Below, piece by piece: positions 7,766 through 8,608 of a DNA stretch of 8,608 nucleotides. The DNA is from Oscillospiraceae bacterium (GTDB lineage Bacteria > Bacillota > Clostridia > Oscillospirales > Ruminococcaceae). A program made the translations under genes and the position numbers. The stretch's first letter is position 1; every line of letters starts with the position of its first letter. The stretch lies in NCBI GenBank assembly GCA_017396055.1, contig JAFQND010000158.1, positions 1-8,608 of the forward strand, written 5' to 3'. The notes below the pieces were generated by a model that was not told the DNA's origin, searched no databases, and saw nothing but the letters and a program-made list of their open reading frames with translations.

Positions 7766-8518
7766 TCAGATTCCTTTTCCTTTCAGATAAGCCGCACTCA
7801 TGCCGGCGCAGCAGTAAGAATCCAGTCCGTCGCTGGGCTCGTCCTGTTCCACACAGACCCAGTCGGCCTGATCGCACAGGGGAAGAAGCTCGTCCCAGTT
7901 CAGCACACCGGTGCCGATGGGTTTATAACCGCTGCGGCCGCCTTCTTTCACACAGTCCTTCAGGTGGATGATGGGTGCGCGGTCGGCATATTTCTTCAGA
8001 TAACCGGCTGCATCGACACCGCCGGTATAAAGCCAGCAGGTATCCAGCTCGGCTGCGAGAAGCTCTGCGGGCACTGCCTCGTAAAGGGCATCCAGCCTGG
8101 TGGTACCGCCGTATTTTGCCAGGTCGAAATCGTGGTTGTGATAAAGCACCTTCAGACCCCGCTTTGCGGCCTCTTTGCTGTAAACTTCGATCTGACGGCA
8201 GGTCTCTTCAAAGAGGGGACCGCCTGCCAGCCGCTCTTCGGGCAGCCAGCCGATGGGGAGATATTTTGCCCCTGCCGCAGCCAGTTCGTCCATCAGGGCG
8301 GTGTCACAGGCCGAAAGGGTCGCCCAGCTGATGTGCATCGAGAAAAATTCCAGACCGGCGCTGCGGGTCATCTCCGCCAGCTCTGCGGGGGTCACCCCCA
8401 TCAGGTCGAACCATTCCACGCCGTCATAACCCATGGCTTTTGCCTTTGCAAGAACGGCGGCGATTCCGTCAGCATCGAATTTATCACGCAGGGTATAGAT
8501 CTGCAGAGCAAGTTTCAT
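7766..8518 (-). CDS. Xylose-isomerase-like TIM-barrel sugar isomerase/epimerase
   Basis: First gene of the operon; 250 residues from the chosen start. It belongs to the AP-endonuclease-2/xylose isomerase-like superfamily, whose members isomerise or epimerise sugars and inososes with a divalent metal. Seen: LALQIYTLRD (3-12), GYDGVEWF (30-37), YHNHDF (126-131), ELDTCWL..GGVD (157-169), IIHLKD (183-188), PIGTGVLNWDEL (200-211) and CVEQDEP (222-228). Candidate metal-site residues are Asp159, His185 and Glu224, with His129 or a neighbour near the position of the first Glu ligand of epimerases. Start choice: the ATG at 8516-8518 lies 7 nt from GGAGG, whereas the in-frame ATG at 8522-8524 would leave only 1 nt, and the family normally begins MKLALQ-like. 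It is cytosolic. The exact substrate is unknown; tagatose-epimerase-like and inosose-type activities are both compatible. Confidence 0.88.
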   Translation of the reverse strand: MKLALQIYTLRDKFDADGIAAVLAKAKAMGYDGVEWFDLMGVTPAELAEMTRSAGLEFFSMHISWATLSACDTALMDELAAAGAKYLPIGWLPEERLAGGPLFEETCRQIEVYSKEAAKRGLKVLYHNHDFDLAKYGGTTRLDALYEAVPAELLAAELDTCWLYTGGVDAAGYLKKYADRAPIIHLKDCVKEGGRSGYKPIGTGVLNWDELLPLCDQADWVCVEQDEPSDGLDSYCCAGMSAAYLKGKGI

Positions 8519-8525
8519 GAACATT

Positions 8526-8530
8526 CCTCC
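8526..8530 (-). promoter_or_regulatory. Ribosome binding site that fixes the isomerase start
   Basis: GGAGG on the - strand lies 7 nt before the ATG at 8516-8518 but only 1 nt before the upstream in-frame ATG at 8522-8524. The spacing selects the downstream start and removes two residues from the longest open frame. Confidence 0.8.
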
Positions 8531-8554
8531 AAAAGTATTTCAATTATCACAAGC

Positions 8555-8583
8555 ATTATAGCACATTTCACCACTGTATACAA
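8555..8583 (-). promoter_or_regulatory. Promoter of the isomerase-hydrolase-aminotransferase operon
   Basis: A consensus -10, TATAAT (8555-8560), carries the extended TG element (TGCTATAAT). A weaker -35, TTGTAT (8578-8583), sits 17 nt upstream. Predicted transcription start is near 8548, leaving a leader of about 30 nt with the GGAGG. The -10 with its TG extension probably carries most of the activity. The -35 overlaps a short perfect palindrome, TGTATACA (8575-8582), which could be an operator half or may be chance. Beyond it, 8584-8608 shows nothing recognisable. Confidence 0.72.
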
Positions 8584-8608
8584 GAAAAATTCTCGTCAGA
8601 CAGCAGAA

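Noticed and set aside
8522..8524. Upstream in-frame ATG as the start of the isomerase
   Set aside because: Only 1 nt separates it from the GGAGG, too close for initiation; the next ATG has 7-nt spacing.

Overview
The window looks like chromosomal DNA of a Gram-positive, moderately high-GC anaerobe of the Clostridia, possibly an Oscillospiraceae/Ruminococcaceae-type gut bacterium. This placement is inferred from AGGAGG-type ribosome sites, extended -10 (TGnTATAnT) promoters, very short 5' leaders, tight operons and protein flavour. It was not tested by any search. There are no RNA genes, insertion sequences, CRISPR arrays or phage genes. No gene-free stretch exceeds about 130 bases.

Layout. 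(1) Left, + strand: the 3' part of a PfkB-family sugar kinase, most like 2-keto-3-deoxygluconate kinase, whose start lies outside the window. It is followed after 18 nt by a 12-helix MFS transporter. Both read toward a shared hairpin terminator near 2400. (2) Middle, - strand: a tldD-tldE pair (zinc peptidase plus its non-catalytic partner) joined by an ATGA stop/start overlap, with its own extended -10 promoter at about 5150-5175. (3) Right, - strand: a compact three-gene operon with a good promoter at about 8555-8583 and a strong hairpin/U-tract terminator at 5195-5225. In transcription order it encodes a xylose-isomerase-like TIM-barrel sugar isomerase/epimerase, a cytosolic protein of the neutral ceramidase-like metallohydrolase family, and a DegT/DnrJ/EryC1/StrS PLP-dependent sugar aminotransferase.

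How the genes may work together. The right-hand operon is the most interesting part. An isomerase/epimerase, an amide-hydrolase-like metalloenzyme without the ceramidase serine or a signal peptide, and a keto-sugar aminotransferase sit in one transcript with no nucleotide-sugar, glycosyltransferase or lipid genes beside them. A reasonable but unproven reading is a small cytosolic pathway that makes, remodels or breaks down an amino sugar or amino-cyclitol. The kinase and MFS genes also suggest carbohydrate use, but the tldDE pair and a terminator separate them from this operon, so a shared pathway is only a guess.
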